DNA of 64,000 nucleotides from Burkholderiales bacterium (GTDB taxonomy: Bacteria > Pseudomonadota > Gammaproteobacteria > Burkholderiales > SG8-41), in the NCBI GenBank assembly GCA_036262035.1, contig DATAJS010000011.1, positions 100,826-164,825 of the forward strand. The letters are read 5' to 3'. The position numbers and the translations under genes were made by a program. Positions 1 to 8,784 of the stretch are shown here, in pieces. Position 1 is the first letter of the stretch. Every line of letters starts with the position of its first letter. A model generated the notes under the pieces. The model did no database searches, was not told the origin of the DNA, and saw only the letters and a list, made by a program, of their open reading frames with translations.

Positions 1-658
1 GCCGCGTGATGACGCCCGAGAACGGCGCCACCACGCGCTTGAAGCTCTCGGTCTGGCGCAGGCGTTCGACGTTCGCGTCGGCGGCGGCGAGGTTCGCTTT
101 CGCCTGCGCGGCGAGGCTGCGCTTTTCATCCAGCTCCTGCTGCGACACCGCGTCCTTCTTGCGCAGCGCTTCCCAGCGCTCCATGGTCGATACCGCGAGC
201 TGCAGGCTCGACGCGGTCTGCTGGCGCGCCGCGACCGCCTGCGAGAGCTGCTGGTCGAGCTCGGGCGCGTCGATCTCCGCGAGGAGCTCGCCCTTGGTGA
301 CGCGGCTGCCGATGTCCTTGTGCCAGCGCTTGAGATACCCGCCCGCGCGCGCCGAGATCGGCGCCTGCACGTAGCCTTGCAGCGTCCCCGGCAGGGCGAG
401 CGTCTGTCCCGCTTCGTTCGTTTTCGGCGCTGCGACGCGCACGTAGAGCCTGGAGTGCTCGACCGTGCCTTCCTCGAGCTTGCTCGCGTTCGACATGCGG
501 CTCATGACGGTGCGTCCCGCCCCGATCGCGAGCAGCGCGATGACGACCGCCGACAGGATCTTCGCGCGGCGGACGACCTGGCGGCGCCGCAGCAGCTCGC
601 CGTGATCCTGCGGTTCGAGCGTGTGTATGCCGAGGTCGTGGTGACGTTCTTCGGTCAT
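1..658 (-). CDS. RND efflux periplasmic adaptor (HlyD/MFP family), 3' part outside window
   Basis: The minus-strand frame starts with ATG at 656-658 and is still open at base 1, so only about the first 219 residues are present. A short cytosolic N-terminus is followed by one membrane segment (about residues 35-50), then the first half of a lipoyl-like barrel (GYVQAPISARAGGYLKRW, then KGELLAEIDAPELD). An alpha-helical hairpin rich in Gln, Ala and Glu follows, and the second lipoyl half begins at the edge (VVAPFSGVITR). This is the standard order of membrane fusion proteins that link an inner-membrane RND pump to an outer-membrane channel. It starts 3 bases after the stop of the permease gene on the same strand, so the two form an operon with the permease first. 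The substrate cannot be deduced. Confidence 0.88.
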   Translation of the reverse strand, partial: MTEERHHDLGIHTLEPQDHGELLRRRQVVRRAKILSAVVIALLAIGAGRTVMSRMSNASKLEEGTVEHSRLYVRVAAPKTNEAGQTLALPGTLQGYVQAPISARAGGYLKRWHKDIGSRVTKGELLAEIDAPELDQQLSQAVAARQQTASSLQLAVSTMERWEALRKKDAVSQQELDEKRSLAAQAKANLAAADANVERLRQTESFKRVVAPFSGVITR

Positions 659-661
659 GCG

Positions 662-3600
662 TCAGATCTCCTGATGCGTCGGGGTGGGCTCGTAGCCGTG
701 CGCGGCTGCGCGGCGCTCGCGGCGCAGCGCGAGGCGGCGGTGCACGCCGGCGTAGACCACCGGGACGAAGAAAAGCGTGACGGTCGCGAAGACCAGGCCG
801 CCGATCACCGCGCGGCCGAGCGGTGCGTTCTGCTCCGCGCCTTCGCCCAGTCCCAGCGCCATCGGGATCATGCCGATGATCATCGCGAGCGCGGTCATGA
901 GCACCGGCCGGATGCGCGTCGCGCCGGCTTCGAGCGCGGCGGACAGCACCGGCGCGCCGTCGGCCATGCGGTCGCGCGCGAAAGACACCAGCAGAATGCT
1001 GTTCGCCGTCGCCACGCCCATGGTCATGATCGCGCCGGTCAACGCCGGCACCGAGAGCGTCGTGCCGGTGATGAAGAGCATCCACGCGATGCCGGCCAGC
1101 GCGGCGGGGAGCGCTGCGATGATGATCGCGGCGTCGATCCACGACTGGAAGTTGACGACGATGAGGAGATAGACCAGCACGATCGCCATCGCCAGGCCCA
1201 CGCCGAGACCGATGAACGACGCCTGCATCGTTTCCACCTGGCCGCGCATCGTGACCACGCTGCCGCGAGGCAGCTTGCCGCGGATCTCGTCGATCCGCGC
1301 TTCGACCTGCTTCGCGACGCTGCCGAGGTCGGTGCCGTGCACGCTCACGTAGATGTCGATCGCAGGCATGATGTTGTAGCGCGAGACGACCGCGACGCTG
1401 CGGCTCGCGTGCGCCTCGACCAGGTTGCCCAGGAGCTGCGTGTTGGTGTTGCCCGAAGCCGCGTTGGCGTTCGTCCCCACCGGGATGTTCAACAGCGAAT
1501 CGAGCGAGTTGACCTGGTACTGCGGCGTCGAGACCTGCACGCTGTAGACGATGCCGTTCTGCGGGTTGAGCCAGAACGCGGGCGCGGTCTGCGCGCTGCC
1601 GGCGAGCGTCACCAGCACGTTCTGGCCCACGTTGAACGCGGTGAGCCCGACCTGCTGCAAGCGCGAGCGGTCCATCTGCAGGTCGACCGCGGGGTTGTCG
1701 AGCCGCTGGTGCACGTGCACGTCGACGGCGCCGGGAATCTGCCGCAGCGACTTGGTGAGCTCGGCCGCGAGCGCCGCGTTGGCGGCCATGTTCGGGCCGC
1801 GGAACTGCACGTCGATCGCCGCCGGCAGGCCGAAGTTGAGGATCTGCGTCACGATGTCGGCGGGCTGGAAGAAGAACTCGACGCCCGGGAAGCGCTTCGG
1901 CAGCTCGGTGCGCAGCAGCGTCACGAACTCATCGGTCGGCCGATGGCCTTCCTTCAGCGACATCAGGATCTCGCCGTCGAGCGTGCCGATCACGCCCGAG
2001 TTGCTGTACGAGAGGTTGATGCTGCTGTTGGGCACGCCGAGGTTGTCGAGGATGGTCTCGAGCTGGTCTTTCGGGATCAGCTCGCGGATCGCCACCTCGA
2101 TGGCGTCGGCGACGCGCGCGGTCTCCTCGATGCGCGTTCCGGTCGGATTGCGGAAGTGCAGCCGGATCTGGCCGGCGTCGACGTTCGGGAAGAAATCGCG
2201 GCCGAGCACCGGGTAGAGCAGGCACGAGAGCACGGTGAAGCCGAGGAACGCGAAGGCGAAGCCGCGGCGATTGGCGAGCAGCGCCGACAGCGTCAGCGTA
2301 TAGGCACGGCGCACGTGCTCGAACCGGTTGTCGAAGCTGCGGTACAGCCTCTGGAGCAGGCTCTGCCGCCCGCCCGCGGCGGCATGGCTGCCGCCCATCA
2401 ACAGCATGACCATCGTCGGCACGAACGTGCGCGACAGGATGTACGACGCCGCCATCGCGAACACCACCGCCATCGCCATCGGGACGAAGAGGAAGCGCGC
2501 GACGCCGGTGAGGAAGAACATCGGCACGAACACGATACAGATGCACAGCGTCGAGACGAAGGCGGGGACGCCGATCTCGCCCGCGCCGACCATGATCGCT
2601 TCGTGCAGCTCGACGCCGTTGTGCAGGTGGCGCTCGATGTTCTCGATCGTGACGATCGCCTGGTCGACCAGGATACCGACCGACAGCGCCAGGCCGCCCA
2701 GCGTCATGATGTTGAGCGTCTCGCCCAGCGCGAAGAGCACCAGGATCGACGCCAGGATCGACAGCGGGATCGTGAGGCCGATGATGAGCGTCGAGCGCCA
2801 GTTGCCGAGGAAGAGCAGCACCATCAGCGCGGTCAGCACGGCCGCGATGCACGCCTCGATGATCACGCCCGATACCGCGGCCTTGACGAACACCGACTGG
2901 TCGAAGAGCGGCGTCACCTTCACGTCCGGCGGCAGGATCTGGGTCGCGCGCGGCAGCGTCTCGCGGATGTTCCTGACGATGTCCAGCGTCGAGACGCCGG
3001 CGTTCTTGAGCACCGACAGCAGCACGCCGCGCTCGCCGTCGCGGCGCACGACGTTGGTCTGGTTCTGGAAGCCGTCGCGGACCTGCGCGACGTCTTTGAC
3101 ATAGGTCGTCGCGCCCTGCTGGGTGCGCACCGGGAGATCGTTGAGGCCGGCGATCGCGTCGGGCGACGCGTTCATCTTCACGCTGTATTCGGTCTCGCCG
3201 AACTTGGCGGTTCCCGAAGGGAGGATGAGGTTCTGCGCGTTGATCGCGGTGACCACGTCGGCGGGCGCGAGGCCGCGCGCCTGCAGCGCGTTCATGTCGA
3301 GGTCGACCGAGATCACGCGCACCTTGCCGCCGTACGGGAAGGGGATCGCGACGCCGGGCAGCGTGACGAGCTGCGGGCGGAGCTGGTTGACCGCGGCGTC
3401 GAAGACCGACTGCTCGGGCAGGGTCGGGCTCGACAGCGCGAGCTGGATCACCGGGATGCTCGACGCGGAGTACTTGATGACGAGCGGCGGCGTGATGCCC
3501 GGCGGGAGCTGCCGCACCTGGGTCTGCATCGCGGCGACGACCTGCGCGAGCGCGGTCTGAATGTTCGCCGACGGCTGGAAGAAGACCTTGATGACGGTGG

Positions 3601-3892
3601 TCCCGGCGAGCGAAGTGGACTCGATGTGCTCGATGTCGCTGACGGTCGTCGTCAGGCCGCGCTCGCTCTGTCCGGCGATGCGCTGGCCCATCTCCGCCGC
3701 GGACAGGCCGTTGTAGTTCCAGATGATGCTGACGACCGGAATGTCGATTTCCGGGAAGATGTCGGTCGCCATGTTGCGCAGGGCGAACGGCGTGGCGAGC
3801 AGGATCAGCATCGCCATCACGATGAACGTATAGGGGCGTCGCAGCGCGAGCTCGACGGTGAATCCGGAGCTGCTCTTCGGGGCAGGATTCAT
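662..3892 (-). CDS. RND superfamily efflux permease (AcrB/HAE1-like)
   Basis: 1076 residues, the usual size of a hydrophobe/amphiphile RND pump. The fold is visible twice: an N-terminal helix (about 20-36) with a large periplasmic loop, a helix bundle (about 335-500), then a repeat (helix near 545, second periplasmic loop, helix bundle about 895-1050). Loop signatures such as DIFPEIDIPVVSI and GRDFFPNVDAG are typical of the family. In the proton-relay region TM4 reads GILVDQAIVTIENI (D410-Q411), where AcrB has two aspartates. TM10 reads GVATANSILLVSF (A963), where AcrB has Lys940. The pump therefore belongs to a divergent subfamily or couples protons differently. The gene is first in a two-gene operon with the downstream adaptor. 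The start ATG at 3890-3892 fits the family N-terminus. Confidence 0.93.
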   Translation of the reverse strand: MNPAPKSSSGFTVELALRRPYTFIVMAMLILLATPFALRNMATDIFPEIDIPVVSIIWNYNGLSAAEMGQRIAGQSERGLTTTVSDIEHIESTSLAGTTVIKVFFQPSANIQTALAQVVAAMQTQVRQLPPGITPPLVIKYSASSIPVIQLALSSPTLPEQSVFDAAVNQLRPQLVTLPGVAIPFPYGGKVRVISVDLDMNALQARGLAPADVVTAINAQNLILPSGTAKFGETEYSVKMNASPDAIAGLNDLPVRTQQGATTYVKDVAQVRDGFQNQTNVVRRDGERGVLLSVLKNAGVSTLDIVRNIRETLPRATQILPPDVKVTPLFDQSVFVKAAVSGVIIEACIAAVLTALMVLLFLGNWRSTLIIGLTIPLSILASILVLFALGETLNIMTLGGLALSVGILVDQAIVTIENIERHLHNGVELHEAIMVGAGEIGVPAFVSTLCICIVFVPMFFLTGVARFLFVPMAMAVVFAMAASYILSRTFVPTMVMLLMGGSHAAAGGRQSLLQRLYRSFDNRFEHVRRAYTLTLSALLANRRGFAFAFLGFTVLSCLLYPVLGRDFFPNVDAGQIRLHFRNPTGTRIEETARVADAIEVAIRELIPKDQLETILDNLGVPNSSINLSYSNSGVIGTLDGEILMSLKEGHRPTDEFVTLLRTELPKRFPGVEFFFQPADIVTQILNFGLPAAIDVQFRGPNMAANAALAAELTKSLRQIPGAVDVHVHQRLDNPAVDLQMDRSRLQQVGLTAFNVGQNVLVTLAGSAQTAPAFWLNPQNGIVYSVQVSTPQYQVNSLDSLLNIPVGTNANAASGNTNTQLLGNLVEAHASRSVAVVSRYNIMPAIDIYVSVHGTDLGSVAKQVEARIDEIRGKLPRGSVVTMRGQVETMQASFIGLGVGLAMAIVLVYLLIVVNFQSWIDAAIIIAALPAALAGIAWMLFITGTTLSVPALTGAIMTMGVATANSILLVSFARDRMADGAPVLSAALEAGATRIRPVLMTALAMIIGMIPMALGLGEGAEQNAPLGRAVIGGLVFATVTLFFVPVVYAGVHRRLALRRERRAAAHGYEPTPTHQEI

Positions 3893-3985
3893 TACGGGAT
3901 TCCAGGCGGACCGACGATTCTAATCGCACAAACCTCGCGGGAAGGTCGCGAATAGATCTCCTGGAGTCCGTATGGTGGCGCACGA

Positions 3986-4753
3986 TCATTTCACCCAGCC
4001 GATCTCCCGCGCCGTCGCGTCCCCGACCACGACCTGCTTCAGGCTCGCCGGCATCTCCGCGGAGGTATCCGAAATCGCAATGCGCCCGCCCATGATCTCG
4101 GCGCGGCGCTGCGGATGGAGCGGCTTTGCGTCGGGGTCGCCGTAGCCGTCGGGACGCCGCGGCTGGTTGGTCGAAGGATCGTATTTGTCGGTCGCGCCGA
4201 GCGTGTGCATGAGCTCGTGCGCGATCACGACGTTGTTCTGGCCTTCCTGCGCGGACGCCGCGAACGCGTTGACCGCGCCGAGCATGCCTTTGGCGAGACC
4301 GGTCGAATGCGGCACGCGCCGGGTCAGCGCGGGATCGTGATACGTGACGAACACGCGCACGTGGGGCGGCGGCCCTTTCCACGTGTCGTTCCACCACGCC
4401 CAGGAGCGAAAGCGCAGGCTCCACGCGATCGCCTGGAGCGCGCTGCCGCCGATGGGGGCGGGCGGCGGTTTCGAGGCGACCGGCGGCGCGAGCGCCACGT
4501 CGACCGGCGGCATCATCGCGATCGAGTATCTCGACGCTTCGCGCGCGAAGAAGTCCTCGATCGGCTGGAACGTTTCCTTATCGAGCGCCGCGATGTACTG
4601 CCGCGTGGCGTCGGAACGATCTGCGGCGATCGGATAGATCGCCACGCGCAGCGTCATCTTCCACTCGGCGCTGCGCTTCCTCGCGAGCCACGCGGTCTGC
4701 GCGACGCTCGCGAGGATGAAGAGAAGCAGCCCTATCCGTATATAGCGCCACAC
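3986..4753 (-). CDS. Membrane-anchored putative zinc metallopeptidase (HExxHxxGxxD)
   Basis: 255 residues with a GTG start (VWRYIRIGLL). One N-terminal membrane segment (about 5-22) suggests an inner-membrane anchor with the rest in the periplasm. The key motif is HELMHTLGATDKYD: H179, E180 and H183 with G186 and D189. HExxH plus a downstream Gly and acidic ligand is a metzincin-like arrangement, and Asp as third ligand is known from snapalysin (M7). A Pro/Ala-rich stretch lies near residues 82-100. No recognised substrate domain is present. It lies between the RND pump and a FAH-family gene, both also on the minus strand, with no clear functional link. Peptidase assignment rests on the motif alone. 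Confidence 0.7.
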   Translation of the reverse strand: MWRYIRIGLLLFILASVAQTAWLARKRSAEWKMTLRVAIYPIAADRSDATRQYIAALDKETFQPIEDFFAREASRYSIAMMPPVDVALAPPVASKPPPAPIGGSALQAIAWSLRFRSWAWWNDTWKGPPPHVRVFVTYHDPALTRRVPHSTGLAKGMLGAVNAFAASAQEGQNNVVIAHELMHTLGATDKYDPSTNQPRRPDGYGDPDAKPLHPQRRAEIMGGRIAISDTSAEMPASLKQVVVGDATAREIGWVK

Positions 4754-4762
4754 GGTTTAAAA

Positions 4763-4818
4763 CCGGGGTCAGACGCCAAAAAAGCCGGGGTCTGACCCCA
4801 TTCGGGGTCAGACCCTGG
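4763..4818. repeat. GGGGTCAGACCCC-type palindromic repeats, three partial or full units
   Basis: Three copies of a unit built on GGGGTC-A/T-GACCCC lie at about 4763-4774 (degenerate), 4785-4799 (complete) and 4803-4818. The unit is a 13-base palindrome with a one-base centre. The block is flanked by AAACC and GGTTT, so it is also inverted at the larger scale. It fills the gap between two minus-strand genes. The same unit occurs at 6330-6433, 8703-8734 and 45911-45946. Confidence 0.85.
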
Positions 4819-4819
4819 T

Positions 4820-5779
4820 TTACGTAGGCTGCCGCGTCGCTGCGACGATGCGAGTGCGCAGCGCCATCGCCGGCTTCTCGAACGCGCACTCGATCACGTC
4901 GCCGGGTTTGACGTAGAGATCTTCCGCGTTCGGCTTGCCGACCGCGACGCCGCCGGGGGCGCCGGTGGAGAACATGTCGCCGGGCTGGAGCGGCAGCAGC
5001 CGCGAGAAGTGCTCGATGATGCGCGGCAGCTTCCAGATCTGGTCGGAGGTGTTGACGCGCATGCGCTGCTCGCCGTTCACGCTGCACGTGACCCAGATGT
5101 CGTACGGATCGGCGACTTCGTCCATGGTGATGATGCACGGTCCCAGCGGCCCGAAGCCCGGCGCGTTCTTCGATGTCCAGAAGCGCGAGCCCGACGCGAC
5201 CTCGGCTTTCTGCGTGTCGCGGCAGGTGAGGTCGTTGAGGATGGTGATGCCGGCGACGTAATCGAACGCGTCTTTCTCTTTGACCATGTACGCGGGCTTG
5301 CCGATCACGAACACGAGCTCGGGCTCGTAGTCGAGGCGCGAGACCGTTGCGGGGCGCTCGACGTCGGCGTCGTGGCCGGTGAGGCACGCGTTGATCTTGA
5401 CGAAGCCGGTGGGCTCCTCGGGCTTTTCCTTGATGAGGTCGTTCGCCTCGAGCTCCTTGAGGTGGCTGCGATAGTTCTTGCCGACGCACAGGAATTTCTC
5501 GGCGTCGCCGATCGGCGGCAGCCAGCGGATCTCGGATTCGGCGAGCAGCACGCCTTTCGGCAGCTCGGGCTCGCGCTCCTTCGCCGCTTCGAGGATCTCG
5601 CGGACGCGGCCCAGCCCCGAGGGGCCGAGCGCGAGCAGCTCGCGCATCGTCGGCGGCAGCGCAGGCCAGCCGGGCTTGAGCGCCTGGGCGAGCGCGAGGT
5701 CGAGGATGCGATCGCCCAGCAGCGCGCCGAGGCGGGGCTGCTCGGGTTGCGAGCGCGTGACGAAAGTGAGGAGTCTCAT
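4820..5779 (-). CDS. Fumarylacetoacetate hydrolase (FAH) family protein
   Basis: 319 residues starting at ATG 5777-5779. The C-terminal two thirds carry FAH-fold signatures: FLCVGKNYRSHLKE near 97-109, the metal-binding YEPELVFVIG at 151-160 (E152, E154), NDLTCRD near 182-188 (D183) and GDMFSTGAPGGV near the end. Members hydrolyse or isomerise 2-oxo acids in aromatic catabolism (acylpyruvases, 2-hydroxyhepta-2,4-dienedioate isomerases). The short N-terminal domain (LTFVTRSQPEQPRLGALLG) is also typical. The substrate is not determinable from sequence. A frame upstream of this ATG stays open into the divergent acetyltransferase, but that extension is a shadow. The stop codon sits directly beside a palindromic repeat block. 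Confidence 0.9.
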   Translation of the reverse strand: MRLLTFVTRSQPEQPRLGALLGDRILDLALAQALKPGWPALPPTMRELLALGPSGLGRVREILEAAKEREPELPKGVLLAESEIRWLPPIGDAEKFLCVGKNYRSHLKELEANDLIKEKPEEPTGFVKINACLTGHDADVERPATVSRLDYEPELVFVIGKPAYMVKEKDAFDYVAGITILNDLTCRDTQKAEVASGSRFWTSKNAPGFGPLGPCIITMDEVADPYDIWVTCSVNGEQRMRVNTSDQIWKLPRIIEHFSRLLPLQPGDMFSTGAPGGVAVGKPNAEDLYVKPGDVIECAFEKPAMALRTRIVAATRQPT

Positions 5780-5827
5780 AAAAAAATCTACGTGGAACGG
5801 GGGAGGGCCGAAGGATACAGTAAATGC

Positions 5828-6340
5828 ATGCCCGAACGATTCCCGACGCGCGTCCCCGATCTCTACATCCGCTATGCGGCCCGCGATGACGTTCCCGTCC
5901 TGCTGTCGATGATCAGGGAGCTCGCCGAGTTCGAAGAGCTCCTGCACCTCATGCAGGCGAGCGAGGACGAGCTCACCGAAGAGCTCTTCGGCGGACCGCG
6001 CGTCGCCGAAGCGCTGCTGGCCGAGCTGGCCGGGGAGGTCGTGGGCTTCGCGGTGTTCTTCCACAACTTCTCGACGTTCATGGGCCGCAAGGGCTTGTAC
6101 CTCGAGGACCTCTACGTGCGGCCTCACGCCCGGCGCCGCGGCGTCGGCCGCGCGTTGATCACCTTCGTCGCGAAGATCGCGGTCGAGCGCCGCTGCGGCC
6201 GCTTCGAATGGTCGGTGCTCGACTGGAACACCCGCGCGATCGATTTCTACCGCTCGCTCGGCGCGGTCGCGCTCGACGACTGGACCGTCCAGCGCGTGAC
6301 CGGCGACGCTCTCGAGAGACTCGCGAAAACCGGGGTCTGA
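5828..6340 (+). CDS. GNAT family N-acetyltransferase
   Basis: 170 residues. The acetyl-CoA loop is LYVRPHARRRGVGRALI, with the R-x-x-G-x-G/A pattern of motif A. The stretches ELAEFEELLHLM, LYLEDLYV and EWSVLDWNTRAIDFYRSLGA strongly resemble the diamine/spermidine acetyltransferase (SSAT-like) branch, so a polyamine or other small amine substrate is plausible. It is divergent from the FAH gene, with about 48 bases between the starts. The stop codon lies inside a palindromic repeat unit, so the last residues (TGV) are encoded by repeat sequence. The ATG at 5828 is preferred over an out-of-frame ATG four bases earlier. Confidence 0.9.
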   Translation: MPERFPTRVPDLYIRYAARDDVPVLLSMIRELAEFEELLHLMQASEDELTEELFGGPRVAEALLAELAGEVVGFAVFFHNFSTFMGRKGLYLEDLYVRPHARRRGVGRALITFVAKIAVERRCGRFEWSVLDWNTRAIDFYRSLGAVALDDWTVQRVTGDALERLAKTGV

Positions 6341-6433
6341 CCCCGAAATGCCGGGGTCAGACCCCTTCCCGCGTCGGGTCAGACCCCTTCCCGCGTCGGG
6401 TCAGACCCCGGCTTCACCGGGGTCTGACCCTGG
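6330..6433. repeat. Five-unit block of GGGGTCAGACCCC-type palindromes between convergent genes
   Basis: Units lie at 6330-6344, 6351-6365, 6375-6387, 6397-6410 and 6417-6433. The third and fourth are part of a perfect 22-base tandem duplication (6366-6387 and 6388-6409). The block separates the convergent GNAT and MATE genes and supplies the stop codons of both (TGA at 6338-6340 plus strand; TGA from 6414-6416 minus strand). A strong hairpin could form on either strand. Confidence 0.88.
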
Positions 6434-7805
6434 TTTTCGTGAACCAGGCGCCGCGGGCGACGGCGGTGGCGTTGATGAGACCGAACGCGGCGAGCGCTGC
6501 GCTCTGGGCGAGGAAGAGGTGGAGGAGCGTCCCGCCGGCGGCGAGGGCGAGCCAGCCGACGCCCGCCGCGATCGCAAGGCGCGTGAGGTTCGCGAGCAGC
6601 GGCCATTTGAGACGTCCCGCGCCCTGCGACGCGAAGTAGAGCGCCATGCCCAGACCGAAGAGGCCGTAGAACGGCCCGACGCTGCGCAGGTAGAGCGCGC
6701 CCGCTTCGAGCATCAAAGGATCGTCGTCGAAGAGCGTGAGCCACGCGTGCGGGAACGCCGCGGCGAGCAGCCCGATCGCCTCCGTAAGACCCGCCGCGAC
6801 GCCGGCGCCCATCCACGCCGCTTTCAACGCCCGCGTGCGCTGTCCCGCGCCGACGTTGGTTCCGACGAGCGCCACGAGCGGCGCGCCGAATCCGAACGCG
6901 AGCGGTATGAGCAGGTATTCGAGCCGCGAGCCGACGCCGTACCCCGCGATCGCCGCCGTGCCGAAGCGTCCGACGAGGCCGGTGCATACCGCGATCGTGA
7001 CGTTGGTTGCAATGGTGACCAAAGCCGCGACCGCGCCGACGCGCAGGATGTCGGTAAAGAGCGTCCTGCGGAGCCCGAGCCCATGCAGCGACGGCCGCAC
7101 CACGCTGCGCCCGCGCCACAGATAGGCGGCGAGCACGATGCTGCCCACGCCGTAAAAGCTCAGGAACGCGAACGCGCCGCCCGCGACGCCGAGCCGCGGA
7201 AACGGTCCCCAGCCGAAGATCAGCATCGGCGAGAGGACGACCAGCAGGGCCGCGCCCATCACCGTGACCACTGCGGGCACCAGCATGTTGCCGGTGCCGC
7301 GGATGACGTTCGCGAGCGAGTTGAAGAGCCAGATCAGGATCACGCCCGAGAAGATCACGTTGGAGTACGCGAGCGCGGCTGCGAGCGACGCGCCCGCACC
7401 GCCCATGCTGCCGTAGAGCGCGTGCGAGCCCGACAGGATGGCGATCATGAACACGCCGCCGAATCCGGCGCCGATCACGAGCGCGTGCACTGCGAGCGCA
7501 TCGGCATCGGTGCGCCGTCCCGCACCGAGGGCGCGCGCGATCGCGGAGGAGATGCCGCCGCCCATCGCACCCGCGGACATCATCTGCATCAGCATCACGA
7601 CGGGAAAGACCAGCGCGACGCCGGCGAGCGCTTCGGTGCCGAGCTTGCCGATGAAGTAGGTCTCCACCAGTCCCATCGACGCCTGCACCAGCATGACCAG
7701 AACGTTGGGCGCCGCCAGGCGCAGCAGGGTGCGCGCGATCGGCGCCTCGAGCAGAGCGCGCGTGCGCGGGTCGTGCGCGAGGGTTGCCGCGGCGGGATCG
7801 GCCAT
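6414..7805 (-). CDS. MATE family efflux transporter
   Basis: 463 residues, a normal length for a 12-helix multidrug and toxin extrusion protein. Two homologous halves are visible, each starting with a motif such as LRLAAPNVLVMLVQASMGLVETYFIGKLGTEALAGVAL near the N-terminus. MATE proteins export cationic or organic compounds using Na+ or H+ gradients. The ATG at 7803-7805 (MADPAAATLAHDP) is preferred over a longer reading back to 7862, which would run over the promoter of the divergent crotonase gene. The last codons (RVRPR-stop) lie in the palindromic repeat block. Confidence 0.9.
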   Translation of the reverse strand: MADPAAATLAHDPRTRALLEAPIARTLLRLAAPNVLVMLVQASMGLVETYFIGKLGTEALAGVALVFPVVMLMQMMSAGAMGGGISSAIARALGAGRRTDADALAVHALVIGAGFGGVFMIAILSGSHALYGSMGGAGASLAAALAYSNVIFSGVILIWLFNSLANVIRGTGNMLVPAVVTVMGAALLVVLSPMLIFGWGPFPRLGVAGGAFAFLSFYGVGSIVLAAYLWRGRSVVRPSLHGLGLRRTLFTDILRVGAVAALVTIATNVTIAVCTGLVGRFGTAAIAGYGVGSRLEYLLIPLAFGFGAPLVALVGTNVGAGQRTRALKAAWMGAGVAAGLTEAIGLLAAAFPHAWLTLFDDDPLMLEAGALYLRSVGPFYGLFGLGMALYFASQGAGRLKWPLLANLTRLAIAAGVGWLALAAGGTLLHLFLAQSAALAAFGLINATAVARGAWFTKTRVRPR

Positions 7806-7864
7806 AGTGGATTCCGGCACATAGGCTAACATCGGCCCCACTACACCTACGGAGGAGCACACGC

Positions 7865-8659
7865 ATGAGCGTTCTCGAGATCGAGCGCAAGGACGGAGTC
7901 ATGGTCCTGCGCATCAACCGCCCCGATCGTATGGGCGCCCTCAACAGCGAGCTGCGCGTCGCGCTGGCGGACGCCTGGTGCGAGTTCCGCGACAGCACCG
8001 AGCTCGAGGTGGCAATTTTTACCGGCACGGGGCGGGGGTTCTGCGCCGGCGAGGACATGAAGGAATCCCTCGAGCGCGGCACTCCGGGCAGTAGTGTGAA
8101 AAAAGACAACCCTTACGACGATATGACCCTCGAGAAACCGGTGATTGTTGCCGTTAACGGGTTTGCCATGGGCGGCGGCTTCATGCTCGTGGAACGCGCC
8201 GACCTTCGTGTCGCCGTCCGTGGCGCAGTTTTCGAGTCGTCCGAAGCCAAGCGCTGGCTGCTCGGGGGTTATGACCATGGTGTGAAGGGCGCGCTTCCGC
8301 ACGCCGTCGCGACCGAGCTTGCGTTTGCGTTCCGCTTCAACGCGGAGCGCCTGCACCAGGTGGGATTCATCAACCGCCTCGTCGAACCCGAGGAGCTCAT
8401 GCCGACGGCGCACGAGATGGCGCGACATTTGCTGACACTGCCGCCGGCCGCGCGCGTCAATACGACCGTCATGATGCGCGCGATGCGCGGCCACGCTTCG
8501 GATGAGCAGGAAGAATTTGCCGCCCGCCTGAAAGAACACGGGGCGAAGAGCGATCTCATGGAATCGCGCAAGGCTTTTGCCGAGAAGCGCCCGCCGAACT
8601 TCAAGGGCTGGGACAAACCGGAAGACCGGTTCAATACGCCGAAAATGACGCGACGATAG
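7865..8659 (+). CDS. Enoyl-CoA hydratase/isomerase (crotonase) family protein
   Basis: 264 residues with a good ribosome binding site (GGAGGA at 7852-7857). Oxyanion-hole elements are clear: GRGFCAGEDM (57-65) and NGFAMGGGFMLVERADLRVA (98-117). The segment FESSEAKRWLLGG places E127 near the position of one catalytic Glu of enoyl-CoA hydratase. The second (the GGxQRL region) is not conserved, so the reaction may differ from simple hydration. It may act on a CoA thioester in fatty acid, aromatic or terpenoid breakdown. It is divergent from the MATE gene. Confidence 0.9.
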   Translation: MSVLEIERKDGVMVLRINRPDRMGALNSELRVALADAWCEFRDSTELEVAIFTGTGRGFCAGEDMKESLERGTPGSSVKKDNPYDDMTLEKPVIVAVNGFAMGGGFMLVERADLRVAVRGAVFESSEAKRWLLGGYDHGVKGALPHAVATELAFAFRFNAERLHQVGFINRLVEPEELMPTAHEMARHLLTLPPAARVNTTVMMRAMRGHASDEQEEFAARLKEHGAKSDLMESRKAFAEKRPPNFKGWDKPEDRFNTPKMTRR

Positions 8660-8667
8660 TCGCGTCG

Positions 8668-8685
8668 TCCCCGCGCAGGCGGGGA
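8668..8685. repeat. Hairpin repeat CCCCGC-GCAG-GCGGGG after the crotonase gene
   Basis: Seven-base perfect stem (TCCCCGC/GCGGGGA) with a GCAG loop, starting 9 bases after the stop codon at 8657-8659 and followed by TCCATTTTG. It resembles the ATTCCCGC...GCGGGAAT family seen at 16836 and 26623. It could act as a terminator, though the T run is short. Confidence 0.55.
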
Positions 8686-8702
8686 TCCATTTTGACGTAA
8701 AA

Positions 8703-8734
8703 CCGGGGTCGGACCCCTTGCGGGGTCGGACCCC
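8703..8734. repeat. Two GGGGTCGGACCCC palindromes
   Basis: Units at 8703-8717 and 8721-8734 with G instead of A/T at the centre of the palindrome. They lie between the crotonase and RlpA-like genes on the plus strand, about 50 bases before the RlpA start. Confidence 0.8.
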
Positions 8735-8784
8735 ATGTTGGTATCTTGCCGCGTTCGCGCGCATTCGACATCAGGGGAGCGGTC

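Noticed and set aside
320-3955. A 1211-codon open frame on the plus strand opposite the RND permease
   Set aside because: It is rich in Arg, Asp, His and Val with no family pattern and is explained by the high-GC third-codon bias of the real minus-strand gene.
6366-6409. 22-base tandem repeat considered as a CRISPR-like array
   Set aside because: There are only two copies, directly adjacent with no spacer, and they consist of the dispersed palindrome unit.
7806-7862. Longer start of the MATE gene at 7862
   Set aside because: It would cover the promoter and ribosome binding site of the divergent crotonase gene, and the added residues are not family-like.
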